Assembly (NCBI RefSeq): GCF_024753145.1
Contig: NZ_JANUGU010000007.1
Location: 186,001 to 250,000 of the forward strand
Length of the DNA: 64,000 bases
Source of the DNA: Massilia terrae
GTDB lineage: Bacteria > Pseudomonadota > Gammaproteobacteria > Burkholderiales > Burkholderiaceae_D
Direction of reading: 5' to 3'
Shown: positions 1 through 13,404 of the stretch, one piece after another
How positions within the stretch are numbered: position 1 is the first letter of the stretch
Layout of the letters: each line of letters starts with the position of its first letter
Notes under the pieces: generated by a model
The model's database searches: none
Seen by the model: only the letters and a program-made list of their open reading frames with translations
What the model was told of the DNA's origin: nothing
Translations under genes and position numbers: made by a program

Positions 1-360
1 CAGCAGGTGCTCGGTATCGCTGGCCTCGCCCTGGGCCGGGCAGTAGATGGTGACGCTGCGCTCATCCACGCCATGCCGGGCCAGCGCCGCGCGGCTGCCC
101 TCGCCCACCACGCCGATCGCGACGCCGGAAGGCCACGCGGGGATGTGGGCAAAGGCGGCGTCGATCGCGTTGGGCGACACGAAGGCCGCCAGCGCATAGT
201 CGCCGAGTTGGGCCAGCGCCTGCTTCAGCGCGGATTGGTCCGGCAGCGGCTCGATGTCGAGCAAAGGCAGCACCACCGCCTCGCGGCCCAGCGCGGCGAC
301 GGCGCGCGCCAGCGGCTCGGCCTGCGCGCGCGGACGGGTGATGACGACCTTACCAGGCAT
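1..360 (-). CDS. hemD: Uroporphyrinogen-III synthase, C-terminus cut by the window edge
   Basis: Closes hydroxymethylbilane to uroporphyrinogen III, the step after HemC in haem/sirohaem synthesis; cytosolic. The visible 120 residues begin [18 protein letters not shown], the typical start of HemD, and contain the conserved segment [10 protein letters not shown] near residue 61 and [10 protein letters not shown] near residue 84. The ATG lies inside the 3' end of hemC, overlapping it by 11 nt, which indicates translational coupling. The remaining half (family length about 250-270 aa) lies to the left of the window. Confidence 0.9.
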   Translation of the reverse strand, partial: MPGKVVITRPRAQAEPLARAVAALGREAVVLPLLDIEPLPDQSALKQALAQLGDYALAAFVSPNAIDAAFAHIPAWPSGVAIGVVGEGSRAALARHGVDERSVTIYCPAQGEASDTEHLL

Positions 361-1318
361 CGGGCGCGGCGGCCTCCCGGCAAGCCGCGAGGATCGCGTC
401 GGCATCCTGCTGCTGCAGCAGCTCCGAGACCCGCAGGCCCAGTTGTTCCGGCTGGTCGGCCGGGCCGGACAGCTCGGCGCTGGCGCTGCGCTTGCCGTCG
501 GGCGTGGCGACCATCGCGCGCAGGTGCATGGTGGCGCCGGCGATGGTGGCGTGGGCGGCCAGCGGGATCTGGCAGCTGCCGCCGAACACCTTGGACACCT
601 TGCGCTCGGCGGCGACGGCCAGGCCGGTGGCGCGGTGGTTCAGCGGCGCCAGCAGCGCGGCGAGGTCGACGCCGTCGGCGCGCGGGCGGCTGGCGATCTC
701 GATCGCCATCGCGCCCTGGCCGGCGGCCGGCAGGCTCATTTCCGGCGATAGCAGCGCGCGGATGCGCTGCGGCAGGCCGAGCCGCTTCAGGCCCGCGGCC
801 GCGAGGATGATGGCGGCGTAGTCGCCGCGATCGAGCTTGCCGAGGCGGGTGTCGAGGTTGCCGCGCAGCGGCTTGATGACGAGCTGCGGGTAGCGCGCGG
901 CGATCAGGGCCTGGCGGCGCAGGCTGCTGGTGCCGACCACCGCGCCGTCCGGCAGCGCGTCGAGGCTGGCGTAGTCGTTGGAGACGAAGGCGTCGCGCGG
1001 GTCCTCGCGCTCCAGCACGGCGGCCAGCGCGAAACCTTCCGGCAGTTCCATCGGCACGTCCTTGAGCGAATGCACGGCAAGGTCGGCGCGGCCCTCGTCC
1101 ATCGCGACCTCCAGCTCCTTCACGAACAGGCCCTTGCCGCCGACCTTGGACAGGGCGCGGTCGAGGATCTGGTCGCCGCGCGTGGTCATGCCCAAGATCG
1201 AGACCGTGGTATTTGGATATAATGCTGCGAGGCGGTCGCGCACATGCTCGGCCTGCCACATGGCGAGCCGGCTTTCGCGCGAGGCGATAATCAGCTTCGA
1301 GGGCACGGCCGTCGTCAA
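350..1318 (-). CDS. hemC: Hydroxymethylbilane synthase (porphobilinogen deaminase)
   Basis: Polymerises four porphobilinogens into hydroxymethylbilane on a dipyrromethane cofactor. Seen: [20 protein letters not shown] at the N-terminus, VGTSSLRR (about 128-135), LRGNLDTR (about 151-158), and the cofactor-binding cysteine in [12 protein letters not shown] (about residue 249). The start is uncertain. The frame runs back to an ATG at 1393, but homology begins at [10 protein letters not shown], so a TTG at 1318 (322 aa, GAAAG 8 nt upstream) fits family length best. A second TTG at 1333 also has GAAAG 8 nt upstream. Overlaps hemD downstream; divergent from ppc. Confidence 0.93.
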   Translation of the reverse strand: MTTAVPSKLIIASRESRLAMWQAEHVRDRLAALYPNTTVSILGMTTRGDQILDRALSKVGGKGLFVKELEVAMDEGRADLAVHSLKDVPMELPEGFALAAVLEREDPRDAFVSNDYASLDALPDGAVVGTSSLRRQALIAARYPQLVIKPLRGNLDTRLGKLDRGDYAAIILAAAGLKRLGLPQRIRALLSPEMSLPAAGQGAMAIEIASRPRADGVDLAALLAPLNHRATGLAVAAERKVSKVFGGSCQIPLAAHATIAGATMHLRAMVATPDGKRSASAELSGPADQPEQLGLRVSELLQQQDADAILAACREAAAPDAW

Positions 1319-1471
1319 ATCAGCTGCTTTCAAAACGTATTCTTTCAAAGTCGTGAGCCACACCCGGCTTGCGGCGCCAAAGGGCTCGTACAAGAGATCA
1401 CAAATTTTAGCACGCGCCCTCCCGCAGAACCGGTCAAAAGCCCTCCGCCAACCTTAACCCCTTTGGTCGAC

Positions 1472-4279
<2,808 letters not shown>

Positions 4280-4295
4280 CCCGAAGCCTCAATAC

Positions 4296-4344
4296 CGTCG
4301 TCTTCGCGCAGCGGGAGCATTGATCCGCCTTCGCGGGGACGACG
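4296..4344. repeat. Dispersed palindromic repeat (degenerate copy)
   Basis: Begins CGTCGTCTTCGCGCAGCGGG and ends CGCGGGGACGACG, so it can fold into one long hairpin. It is a degenerate member of the CGTCGTCCCCGCG family found about ten times in this window. It lies 17 nt after ppc and is followed by TTATTTTA, so it may also end ppc transcription. Confidence 0.6.
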
Positions 4345-4470
4345 TTATTTTATCTTTGCGGTAGTTCCCGGCATGTCGACCAAAGAAAGCGGCGCCGACG
4401 AGACAATTTGAGGAATTTCTGCCAGCTTTCGAACGCTACAATCGCTTGATTGACTTTCATCTTTCAAGAT

Positions 4471-6540
4471 ATGTATCGTTCGCTTCGCACCTGCGCGGCC
4501 GCCTGCCTGGCCGCCCTTTTCCTGAATGCCTGTGGCGGCGGTGGCGGCAGTGGCGCCGCCCCGGTCTCGCCGCCGCCTCCGGTGGTCGTCGATCCGCCAC
4601 CGCCAACCCTGCTGCACGCCGAGTTGGTCGCCGGCCAGCCCAACACGCCGCCGCGCTATGCCAACGGCACGCTGGCCACCGCAGGCTTCAACAACCCCGC
4701 GCAACTGGCCTTCGACAAGGACGGCAACCTGTACGTCAGCGACGCGGACTACGTGGTCCGCAAGATCACGCCGTCCGGGCAGGTGTCGCTGCTGGCCGGT
4801 AGCGCCGGACATGCTGCCGCCGTCGATGGCAATACCACGAACGCATCGTTCATGCCGATCACCGGCATGGCGATCGACGCCGGCGGCAACGTGTACGTGT
4901 CAAGCGCCACCACAATACGCAAGATCACCCCGGCCGGGGTGGTGCTGACCTTCGCCGGCACGCAGTGGGCGATGGGCACGCAGGACGGGCCAGGTTCGCA
5001 GGCCGGCTTCTGGTCGATCCAGGGCATGACCATCGACGCTGCCGGCAACCTGTACGTGGCCGACTATGGCCTGCGCCGCGTGAGCCCCTCGGGCAATGTG
5101 GAGACGATCAAGCTCGAGCAATATCCGACCGAGCTGCGCGCGGTGGCGCTCGATCCTCGTGGCGGCATCACCGTCACCGATGGCAAGCAGCTGCTGCGCT
5201 ACGACATGGCGGGCAAGCTGCTCCAAGCGATCGACATGACCGACCGGACCGATGTCGCGCCCGGCACCGAGACCCAGCAGCACTACACCCGGATCAACGC
5301 CATCGCCTATACCGCGGACGGCACGCTGTACGCCGTCGACACGGTGGACTACGCCTCCGCCAGCGTGGCCATCCGCATGGTCGACCCGTCGGGCAAGGTG
5401 ACCACCCTGCACTCGCGGCTCCTGCCCGCCGGCTTGGCGAACGGGCCGATCGCCGCGGCGCACCTCGGCAACGCCGCCCCGGGCGGCAATGGCCTGCTGG
5501 TCGACAAGACCGGCAACCTGCTGCTGGCCGACGCCAGCAATCACGCGATCCGCAAGATCAGCCCCGGCCTGCAGGTAAGCACTTTTGCGGGCGGCTGGGC
5601 GCCGCCGCCAGGGTTCGCCGACGGGATCGGCGCCACCGCCGCTTTCGGTAGCATCGCAGGCTTTGGTACCGACAAGGCCGGCAACTACTACGTCGCCGAC
5701 CGCGGCAATTGCGAGATCCGGAAGATCAGCCCCGCTCACGAGGTGACCACGCTGGCAGGCATTGCACTGTGCGGCAGCATCTATATGGACGGGGTCGGCG
5801 ACAAGGCGCGCTTCCAGGCGATTACGGCGATGACCCAGGCCGCGGATGGCTCGCTGTACGTCACCGAAAAGACGACGGTGCGCAAGGTCGCGCTGGACGG
5901 CACCGTCAGCACGATCGCGGGAACTCTTGGCACCTACCAGAAGCAGGACGGGACCGGCTCGCAGGCAAGCTTCCAGAACCTGAACAGTATCGCGGTGGCG
6001 CCTGATGGCACGCTGCTGGTCAGCGACGGGGCCCAGGCGCTCAACGGCTGCAACTTCGATCTCGATAATGCGCCGACGTCGCTGCGTGCGATCACAACCC
6101 AGGGTGCGGCTGTGGTCACCACGCTTCCCGGAACCGAGTGGCTGTGCGGCCAGCGCGCCACCGCCCCGGCTGTGTGGTCGGCGAGCGACCTCGCCTTCGA
6201 CGGCGCGGGCAAGCTGTATCTGGTCAGCGGAGGCTACCTCGGCAAGCGCACGCCGGACGGCACCGCGACTTGGCTGCTCGACAGCCAAGGCGCGAAGATC
6301 GCCGCGAACGAGGTGGTGGTGGATGATTCGGGCACCGTGTTCTTCGTGTATGACGGCGCGGTGTTCAAGTACGGGGCCGATCACGCCGTGACGAAGGTGC
6401 TGGCGCCGACCATCAGCGGGGCGCCGATTCCGATTACGCCGGATGTCGCGGTGGCCAGGGTGTCGGCGCTCACGTACATCGGGAACCACAAATTCGTGGC
6501 GAGCTTTGATCAGCAGGTGGTGGTGGTGACGCTCAAATAG
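4471..6540 (+). CDS. NHL-repeat beta-propeller lipoprotein
   Basis: A 689-aa exported protein of unknown ligand. The N-terminus is a lipoprotein signal (CLAALFLNAC, lipobox Cys near residue 21), followed by a Gly run and a Pro-rich linker. The rest consists of repeated blades, each with a pattern like DKDGNLYVSDA...IRKITPSG.V..LAG (for example about residues 72-110, 128-160, 180-205, 345-372 and 395-425), typical of NHL/SMP-30-like six-bladed propellers. TTG at 4450 is an alternative start, but ATG at 4471 leaves a compact signal peptide. It stands alone between ppc and the convergent rpoD. Likely an outer-membrane-anchored binding or scaffold protein; no enzymatic motif seen. Confidence 0.85.
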   Translation: MYRSLRTCAAACLAALFLNACGGGGGSGAAPVSPPPPVVVDPPPPTLLHAELVAGQPNTPPRYANGTLATAGFNNPAQLAFDKDGNLYVSDADYVVRKITPSGQVSLLAGSAGHAAAVDGNTTNASFMPITGMAIDAGGNVYVSSATTIRKITPAGVVLTFAGTQWAMGTQDGPGSQAGFWSIQGMTIDAAGNLYVADYGLRRVSPSGNVETIKLEQYPTELRAVALDPRGGITVTDGKQLLRYDMAGKLLQAIDMTDRTDVAPGTETQQHYTRINAIAYTADGTLYAVDTVDYASASVAIRMVDPSGKVTTLHSRLLPAGLANGPIAAAHLGNAAPGGNGLLVDKTGNLLLADASNHAIRKISPGLQVSTFAGGWAPPPGFADGIGATAAFGSIAGFGTDKAGNYYVADRGNCEIRKISPAHEVTTLAGIALCGSIYMDGVGDKARFQAITAMTQAADGSLYVTEKTTVRKVALDGTVSTIAGTLGTYQKQDGTGSQASFQNLNSIAVAPDGTLLVSDGAQALNGCNFDLDNAPTSLRAITTQGAAVVTTLPGTEWLCGQRATAPAVWSASDLAFDGAGKLYLVSGGYLGKRTPDGTATWLLDSQGAKIAANEVVVDDSGTVFFVYDGAVFKYGADHAVTKVLAPTISGAPIPITPDVAVARVSALTYIGNHKFVASFDQQVVVVTLK

Positions 6541-6558
6541 CGCTCAGCCACCCACCGA

Positions 6559-6598
6559 AAAACCGTCGTTCCCGGCACTGCCGGAAACGACGTTTTTT
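6559..6598. terminator. Rho-independent terminator after the NHL lipoprotein
   Basis: AAAACCGTCGTTCCCGGCA pairs with TGCCGGAAACGACGTTTTTT. A run of T follows on the plus strand and the mirror-image A run gives T on the minus strand, so it can work in both directions between convergent genes. Its stem resembles the window's CGTCGTCCC palindrome family. Confidence 0.8.
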
Positions 6599-6614
6599 GG
6601 GTTGGTGGTGATAC

Positions 6615-6645
6615 AAAAAACGCGCCGACCCTTGCGGGTGGCGCG
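6615..6645 (-). terminator. Rho-independent terminator of rpoD
   Basis: On the minus strand CGCGCCACCC pairs with GGGTCGGCGCG around a short loop and is followed by six T. It lies 22 nt beyond the rpoD stop codon. Confidence 0.85.
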
Positions 6646-6666
6646 TTTTCTGTTGAGCGATGTAGC

Positions 6667-9192
<2,526 letters not shown>

Positions 9193-9290
9193 CATCACTC
9201 TCCAATCGCGGCGAGATGCGCGCCAGCGAGGTCAATAATCGACCTGAGCCGCAGCCGCGACTCGGTGCATAGGTTGGTTCAGGGGCAGCG

Positions 9291-9302
9291 CCCTAATTAG
9301 GG
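9291..9302. promoter_or_regulatory. Perfect 12-bp palindrome upstream of rpoD
   Basis: CCCTAATTAGGG is fully self-complementary and lies in the rpoD leader/promoter region. It could be an operator, but no matching regulator is known from this window. Confidence 0.3.
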
Positions 9303-9413
9303 ACGGACAGGCCGCAAATCAAGCAATTCCGCTCCTTGTCCAGGGAAGTTTCCTGGCGGGTGGGCGTGGCGGAGGCGTGCTGTGATCGAGGTTGCGGTGT
9401 GCATGTCGGAACG

Positions 9414-9476
9414 AAAAAAAGCCCGTCGATAACAAACGGGCTTGAATCTATTTTCTCAAGGAAGATAGAGGAGACA
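9414..9476 (-). ncRNA. Candidate small RNA with intrinsic terminator
   Basis: On the minus strand a near-consensus -10 box CATAAT (9488-9483) is followed 7 nt later by a predicted 63-nt transcript. It carries an exposed CTCCTC (9473-9468), which could pair with Shine-Dalgarno sequences, then CTTGA/TCAAG complementarity, then a terminator (AAGCCCGT pairing with ACGGGCTT, 9-nt loop, 7 T; 9443-9414). No protein gene precedes this terminator, so it does not end an obvious mRNA. The -35 box is weak. Prediction only. Confidence 0.4.
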
Positions 9477-9756
9477 AACAGCATTATGCCGCATGGCAAG
9501 ATTTTGCGATAATTGATAGTTCCGATAACGGATATCACTGCATCGCATAGCTGGGGCTGCTCGCCTTCCCTATCCCGTCTGCGCTGGCGCAAGCCGAGCG
9601 CAAGGCAAGCGGCGGATCATACACGATTTCGCCGCCGGCCGCTGCCGGGATGCCGTTTGCAACCAGCGGTTGGCGTCCGCCCGCAACCAGCTGTAGGCGC
9701 GCGGCCCTGCCACTTGAGCCAGCCGCCATGCTATCCTTCGCTTTCCAGTTCTTACA

Positions 9757-10266
9757 ATGAAGTCAATGAATACCAATAGCACCGCCGCCGCATCCCAGGA
9801 ACCGCAAACCGCCGCGCCCGCAGCCACGCCGGCACCAGCCCAGCCCGAGGCGGCGGGGCAAGCGCCGCAACTGTCGCCACGCGCCCTGCTCAAGCAGTTG
9901 CAACAAGATTTCACCGCATTCAAGCAGTGCTTGCCACTGGCCATCGGCGTCGACAAGCAGCTGCTGGCCCGCATGCCCGGCCTGAACCGCAAGGTGATGC
10001 GCGCCGCGCTCGGCATCCACACCGGCTCGCTGCGCTACCTGAAGGCCATGGAAAAAGCCACGGTCCGCTACGACCTCGACGGCCAGCCAGGCGAGGAAGT
10101 GACCGATACCCACCGCGCCCACGCCCGCGAACAACTGCAACAGCGCTTCAAGAAAGAAGCCGAGCGCAAACGCGCCGAACGCCAGGCCGCCGAGGCCGAG
10201 GAAGCGGCACGCAAGCGCCAGGAAAAGCTGCAGGCCCTCGCCTCCAAGTTCTCGTCGCGCCACTGA
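9757..10266 (+). CDS. ProQ/FinO-domain RNA chaperone
   Basis: 169 aa. A disordered Ala/Pro/Gln-rich start (1-45) is followed by a ProQ/FinO domain (about 48-125: LKQLQQDFTAFKQCLPLAIG, then RKVMRAALGIHTGSLRYLKAM) and a charged, probably coiled-coil tail rich in Arg, Glu and Ala. Members of this family bind structured RNAs and sRNA-mRNA duplexes. The layout (domain first, basic tail last) matches short betaproteobacterial ProQ-like proteins. The start could also be the ATG at 9766. Only 7 nt separate it from the exonuclease gene downstream, suggesting one transcript for two RNA-acting proteins. Confidence 0.88.
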   Translation: MKSMNTNSTAAASQEPQTAAPAATPAPAQPEAAGQAPQLSPRALLKQLQQDFTAFKQCLPLAIGVDKQLLARMPGLNRKVMRAALGIHTGSLRYLKAMEKATVRYDLDGQPGEEVTDTHRAHAREQLQQRFKKEAERKRAERQAAEAEEAARKRQEKLQALASKFSSRH

Positions 10267-10273
10267 CCGGCGC

Positions 10274-10864
10274 ATGAGCGATTCGCACGACGAGCTGCTG
10301 CCGCCTTACGACGGCATCAAGCTGGACGATGTGCGCCTGGTGAAAACCGCGGCGGACGCGCAGCAGGCGCTGGCCGCGCTGTCCGCCAGCGACGTCATCG
10401 GCTTTGACACCGAATCCAAGCCGACGTTCACCAAAGGCGAAGTGTCGACCGGGCCGCACCTCGTGCAACTGGCCACTGACGATACCGCCTACCTGTTCCA
10501 GATCGGCCGGCCGGATGCGCTGGCGCCGCTGCGCGAGACTTTGCGCGCGGTGCTGGAGTCGCCCGCGATCCTGAAGGTCGGCTTCGGTCTCTCGGACGAC
10601 CTGAGCCGGGTCCGGTCCAAGCTCGGCATCGATCCACAAAACGTGCTCGACCTGTCGACCGCGCTGCGCATCGACAAGAAGCACACCCTGGGCGCGAAGG
10701 CCGCCGTGGCGCGCTACTTCGGCCAGGAAATGCAGAAGTCCAAGCGCATCACGACCACCAACTGGGCCCAGCCGGTGCTGACCGAAAGGCAGATCCTGTA
10801 CGCGGCCGACGACGCCCACGTGGCGCTGCGCATCTACCGCCGTGCCAGCGAGCTGAAGGGCTGA
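10274..10864 (+). CDS. 3'-5' exonuclease, RNase D-like DEDDy family
   Basis: 196 aa, essentially only the DnaQ-fold exonuclease domain of RNase D/WRN type. Metal-binding residues are visible: Exo I IGFDTES (D45, E47), Exo II FGLSDDLSR (D109) and Exo III YAADDAHV (Y176, D180), so it should be active. It lacks the HRDC domains of full RNase D, so the substrate (RNA or DNA) is uncertain. Probably co-transcribed with the ProQ-type chaperone upstream. Family homologues are often annotated 3'-5' exonuclease domain-containing protein 2-like. Confidence 0.9.
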   Translation: MSDSHDELLPPYDGIKLDDVRLVKTAADAQQALAALSASDVIGFDTESKPTFTKGEVSTGPHLVQLATDDTAYLFQIGRPDALAPLRETLRAVLESPAILKVGFGLSDDLSRVRSKLGIDPQNVLDLSTALRIDKKHTLGAKAAVARYFGQEMQKSKRITTTNWAQPVLTERQILYAADDAHVALRIYRRASELKG

Positions 10865-11034
10865 CCTGCGGCCTGGGGAGGCGTGGTGGGTGGGCTGCCA
10901 AAACCCGTTCTCCCGATAAGGCCACATCTGGCGCGCTTCCGCTCGATTCGCAGACTCAGTTGCACGATTCACGGTCGAATCCAGTCGATTGGCGGTCGAT
11001 TCCTACCGCTTTGCGCTCGATAAAGGCCGATTCG

Positions 11035-11077
11035 CGCTCGATTTCAGGCGCGCACGGCCACAATCTGAAATCGAGCG
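11035..11077. repeat. 13-bp perfect inverted repeat
   Basis: CGCTCGATTTCAG (11035-11047) and its exact complement CTGAAATCGAGCG (11065-11077) are separated by a 17-nt GC-rich loop. There is no following T run, so it is not a standard terminator. Confidence 0.85.
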
Positions 11078-11119
11078 AGTTTCGCGATTAATCGACCACG
11101 CTTCGTAAAGAACCGAGCG

Positions 11120-11198
11120 CATATCGTCAAGATTCGAGCATGCATCGAGCATGCTCGAACAGGTATCGCACCTTATCGACTTAATCTGACGATATCGT
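11120..11198. repeat. Nested inverted repeats, predicted branched structure
   Basis: Outer arms ATATCGTCAAGATT (11121-11134) and AATCTGACGATAT (11184-11196) pair imperfectly. They enclose a perfect 11-bp hairpin TTCGAGCATGC / GCATGCTCGAA (11133-11143 and 11149-11159, 5-nt loop) and a small AGGT/ACCT hairpin (11161-11173). Together they would form a three-way-junction-like structure as DNA or RNA. Confidence 0.7.
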
Positions 11199-11303
11199 GC
11201 GCACCGCGGAAAAAAGTCCCCACACCCCACCGCCCCGCCGGTCCCGCCCTGTGATCACTCTGGCAATGTATGATGTGCTCTGGACCCGCTTCCAAAGCCA
11301 CGC

Positions 11304-12020
11304 ATGCGCCTGTTCGCCCACACCGCTGTCGCCGTATCGCTGTCCCTGTCCGCCACCGCCCAGGCTGCGTCCGACGCCGTCCCCGACACCCTGGCCCAGC
11401 GCCTGACGGCCTGCACCTCCTGCCACGCCCGCAAGGATCCGCAGGGCGTGCCCGGCACCGACCGCTACTTCCCGCGCATCGCCGGCAAGCCCGCCGGTTA
11501 TCTGTACAACCAGTTGATCAATTTCCGGGAGGGGCGCCGCCAGTACCCGCTGATGACCTATATGGTCGATCACCTGCCCGACGCCTACCTGCACGACATC
11601 GCCGACTACTTCTCGAACGAACACCTGCCCTACCCGCCGCCCGCCGCGTCCGACGCCGCGCCGGCGGTGCTCGAACGCGGCCGCCAGCTCGCGACCAAGG
11701 GCGATGCCACGCTCAAGGTCCCGGCCTGCATGGCCTGCCACGGCGAGCGCCTGACCGGTGTCGCGCCCGCGATCCCCGGCCTGGCCGGCCTGCCGCGCGA
11801 CTACATCAACGCCCAGTTCGGCGCGTGGCGCAACAAGACGCGCAAGGCGCAGGCGCCGGACTGCATGGCCGCCATCGCCGCCCGACTGTCGCTGGCCGAC
11901 GTGGCGGCCGTATCGAGCTGGCTGGCCGCGCAGCCGGTGCCGCCAGACGCCAGCCCGGCCACCTCGATCGCGCGCCCGCTGCCGCTGGCCTGCGGCAGCA
12001 TGCCGGAGGCGGCCCGATGA
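11304..12020 (+). CDS. Di-haem cytochrome c4-type protein
   Basis: 238-aa periplasmic electron carrier. A signal peptide (1-21, cleaved near AQAAS) precedes two class I cytochrome c domains with haem motifs CTSCH (37-41) and CMACH (142-146). Downstream residues such as YFPRIAGKPAGYL and IPGLAGLPRDYI are typical of c4 cytochromes. The stop overlaps the ATG of the tri-haem cytochrome gene (ATGA), so the two are translated together. It probably passes electrons from the tri-haem protein to a terminal oxidase. Confidence 0.92.
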   Translation: MRLFAHTAVAVSLSLSATAQAASDAVPDTLAQRLTACTSCHARKDPQGVPGTDRYFPRIAGKPAGYLYNQLINFREGRRQYPLMTYMVDHLPDAYLHDIADYFSNEHLPYPPPAASDAAPAVLERGRQLATKGDATLKVPACMACHGERLTGVAPAIPGLAGLPRDYINAQFGAWRNKTRKAQAPDCMAAIAARLSLADVAAVSSWLAAQPVPPDASPATSIARPLPLACGSMPEAAR

Positions 12021-13285
12021 ATAAGTTTTTCTATCTCATCGCGCTCGTGGCCGCCCTGCTCGGCGCCGCCGTCTACCATGCCTGGCCGCGCGACCAGATG
12101 GTGGCCGGCACGCCAGCCGGGTGGGCCGCCACGCCAGCCAACATCGAGCGCGGCGCCTACCTCGCGCGCGCCGGCGACTGCATGGCCTGCCACACCGTGC
12201 GCGGCGGCGCCCCGTTCGCCGGCGGCCGCACCCTCGACACGCCGTTCGGCCGCGTGGTCTCGCCCAACATCACGCCCGACGCGGCGACCGGCATCGGCAA
12301 CTGGAGCGCCGACGATTTCTGGAACGCCCTCCACAACGGCAAGGCGCCCGGCGGCCGCCTGCTGTACCCGGCCTTCCCCTACCCGAACTACACCAAGGTC
12401 ACGCGCCCCGACAGCGACGCCTTGTACGCCTACCTGCGCAACATCGCGCCGCAGCGCCAGCCCAGCCAGCCGCACGGCCTGCGCTTCCCCTACAACCAGC
12501 AAGTCGCGCTGGCGGCCTGGCGCCTGCTCTACTTCAAGCCGGGCGTGCATGAACCGGATCCGAAGAAGCCGGCCGAATGGAACCGCGGCGCCTACCTGGT
12601 CGAGGGACTGGGCCATTGCAGCGCATGCCACAGCAGCCGCAACAGCCTGGGCGCGAGCGAAGCCGGCCTGTCCGGCGGCCTGATCCCGCAGATCGGCTGG
12701 TACGCGCCCTCGCTCACCGCCGACAACGAAGCGGGCCTGGGCAGCTGGGACCGCACCCACATCGTGCAGCTGCTGCGCACCGGCGTGGCGCCGCGCGCGA
12801 CCGTGTTCGGGCCGATGGCGGAAGTGGTGTCGCGCAGCCTACAGCACCTGTCCGAGCCGGACCTGGACGCGATGGCGCTCTACTTGCAATCGCTGCCCGC
12901 CACGCCGGCCGCGCCGCAGGAACTGCCGCCGCCACCGCAGCTGGAACCCGTGCTGCGCCAGGGCGAGGCGCTGTACAAGGAGCACTGCGCCGACTGCCAC
13001 GGCGCCGGCGGCCAGGGCAAGGGCGGGGTCTATCCGCCGCTGGCCGGCAACCGCGCGCTGACCATGCGCGAGCCGGTCAACGCGATCCGCATTGTCCTGA
13101 ATGGTGGATTTGCGCCCGGCACCGCGGGCAATCCGCGGCCCTTCGGCATGCCGCCCTACGGCCCGGTGCTGTCGGATGGAGAGGTGGCGGCGGTGGTCAC
13201 TTTTCTCCGCGCCAGCTGGGGCAACCGCGCCGCGCCGGTGACGTCGGCCGAAGTGAACCGCTACCGCACGGTGCCGCTCGATTAA
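12017..13285 (+). CDS. Tri-haem cytochrome c (alcohol/gluconate dehydrogenase-type cytochrome subunit)
   Basis: 422 aa. One N-terminal membrane anchor (FFYLIALVAALLGAAV, 4-19) is followed by three cytochrome c domains with CMACH (55-59), CSACH (about 200) and CADCH (about 325). Length and layout match the membrane cytochrome subunit (AdhB/GadC-like) that passes electrons from a periplasmic flavin or quinoprotein dehydrogenase to ubiquinone. A dehydrogenase gene is missing from this operon; a GMC oxidoreductase with a small Tat subunit at 27.4-29.5 kb lacks a cytochrome. The gene starts at the ATGA overlap. Confidence 0.9.
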   Translation: MNKFFYLIALVAALLGAAVYHAWPRDQMVAGTPAGWAATPANIERGAYLARAGDCMACHTVRGGAPFAGGRTLDTPFGRVVSPNITPDAATGIGNWSADDFWNALHNGKAPGGRLLYPAFPYPNYTKVTRPDSDALYAYLRNIAPQRQPSQPHGLRFPYNQQVALAAWRLLYFKPGVHEPDPKKPAEWNRGAYLVEGLGHCSACHSSRNSLGASEAGLSGGLIPQIGWYAPSLTADNEAGLGSWDRTHIVQLLRTGVAPRATVFGPMAEVVSRSLQHLSEPDLDAMALYLQSLPATPAAPQELPPPPQLEPVLRQGEALYKEHCADCHGAGGQGKGGVYPPLAGNRALTMREPVNAIRIVLNGGFAPGTAGNPRPFGMPPYGPVLSDGEVAAVVTFLRASWGNRAAPVTSAEVNRYRTVPLD

Positions 13286-13300
13286 GCGTTAACTTACACA

Positions 13301-13384
13301 CGTCGTCCCGGCGAAGGCCGAGATCCATAGAACGTTTGCGACGTCCGGAAATCAGCATGGGTCCCCGCCTGCGCGGGGACGACG
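13301..13384. repeat. Composite inverted palindrome element
   Basis: Starts CGTCGTCCCGGCGAAGGCCG and ends in the opposite orientation with GGGTCCCCGCCTGCGCGGG followed by GACGACG, enclosing about 35 nt of unrelated sequence. It is a two-headed (REP-doublet-like) copy of the window's CGTCGTCCCCGCG family, between convergent genes. Confidence 0.8.
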
Positions 13385-13404
13385 TTGCAACGGTTATCGG
13401 CTGA

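Larger units (their letters stand above)
9199..9756. other. Intergenic region between divergent rpoD and proQ-type gene
   Basis: About 560 nt with no convincing protein gene. It holds a perfect 12-bp palindrome CCCTAATTAGGG at 9291-9302, about 100 nt upstream of the rpoD start, and a candidate small RNA with terminator at 9414-9476 on the minus strand. The part at 9540-9740 shows nothing I can assign. Confidence 0.6.
10865..11303. other. Intergenic region with structured, TCGATT-rich repeat island
   Basis: About 440 nt between the exonuclease and the cytochrome c operon, without a plausible protein gene. From 10930 to 11200 the base composition drops toward AT and short motifs of the form TCGATT / GCGCTCGATT recur in both orientations. 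Two strong inverted repeats lie in it and are listed separately. Confidence 0.75.

Noticed and set aside
9293..9592. Possible 99-aa gene on the minus strand upstream of rpoD
   Set aside because: It runs through an intrinsic terminator and has no ribosome site or recognisable sequence; a non-coding transcript explains the signals better.
10930..11200. CRISPR array
   Set aside because: The repeated motifs are short and irregularly spaced, in both orientations, with no constant spacer length and no cas genes.
10930..11200. Integron attC sites
   Set aside because: No core GTTRRRY-type ends at the arm tips and no integrase or cassettes nearby.
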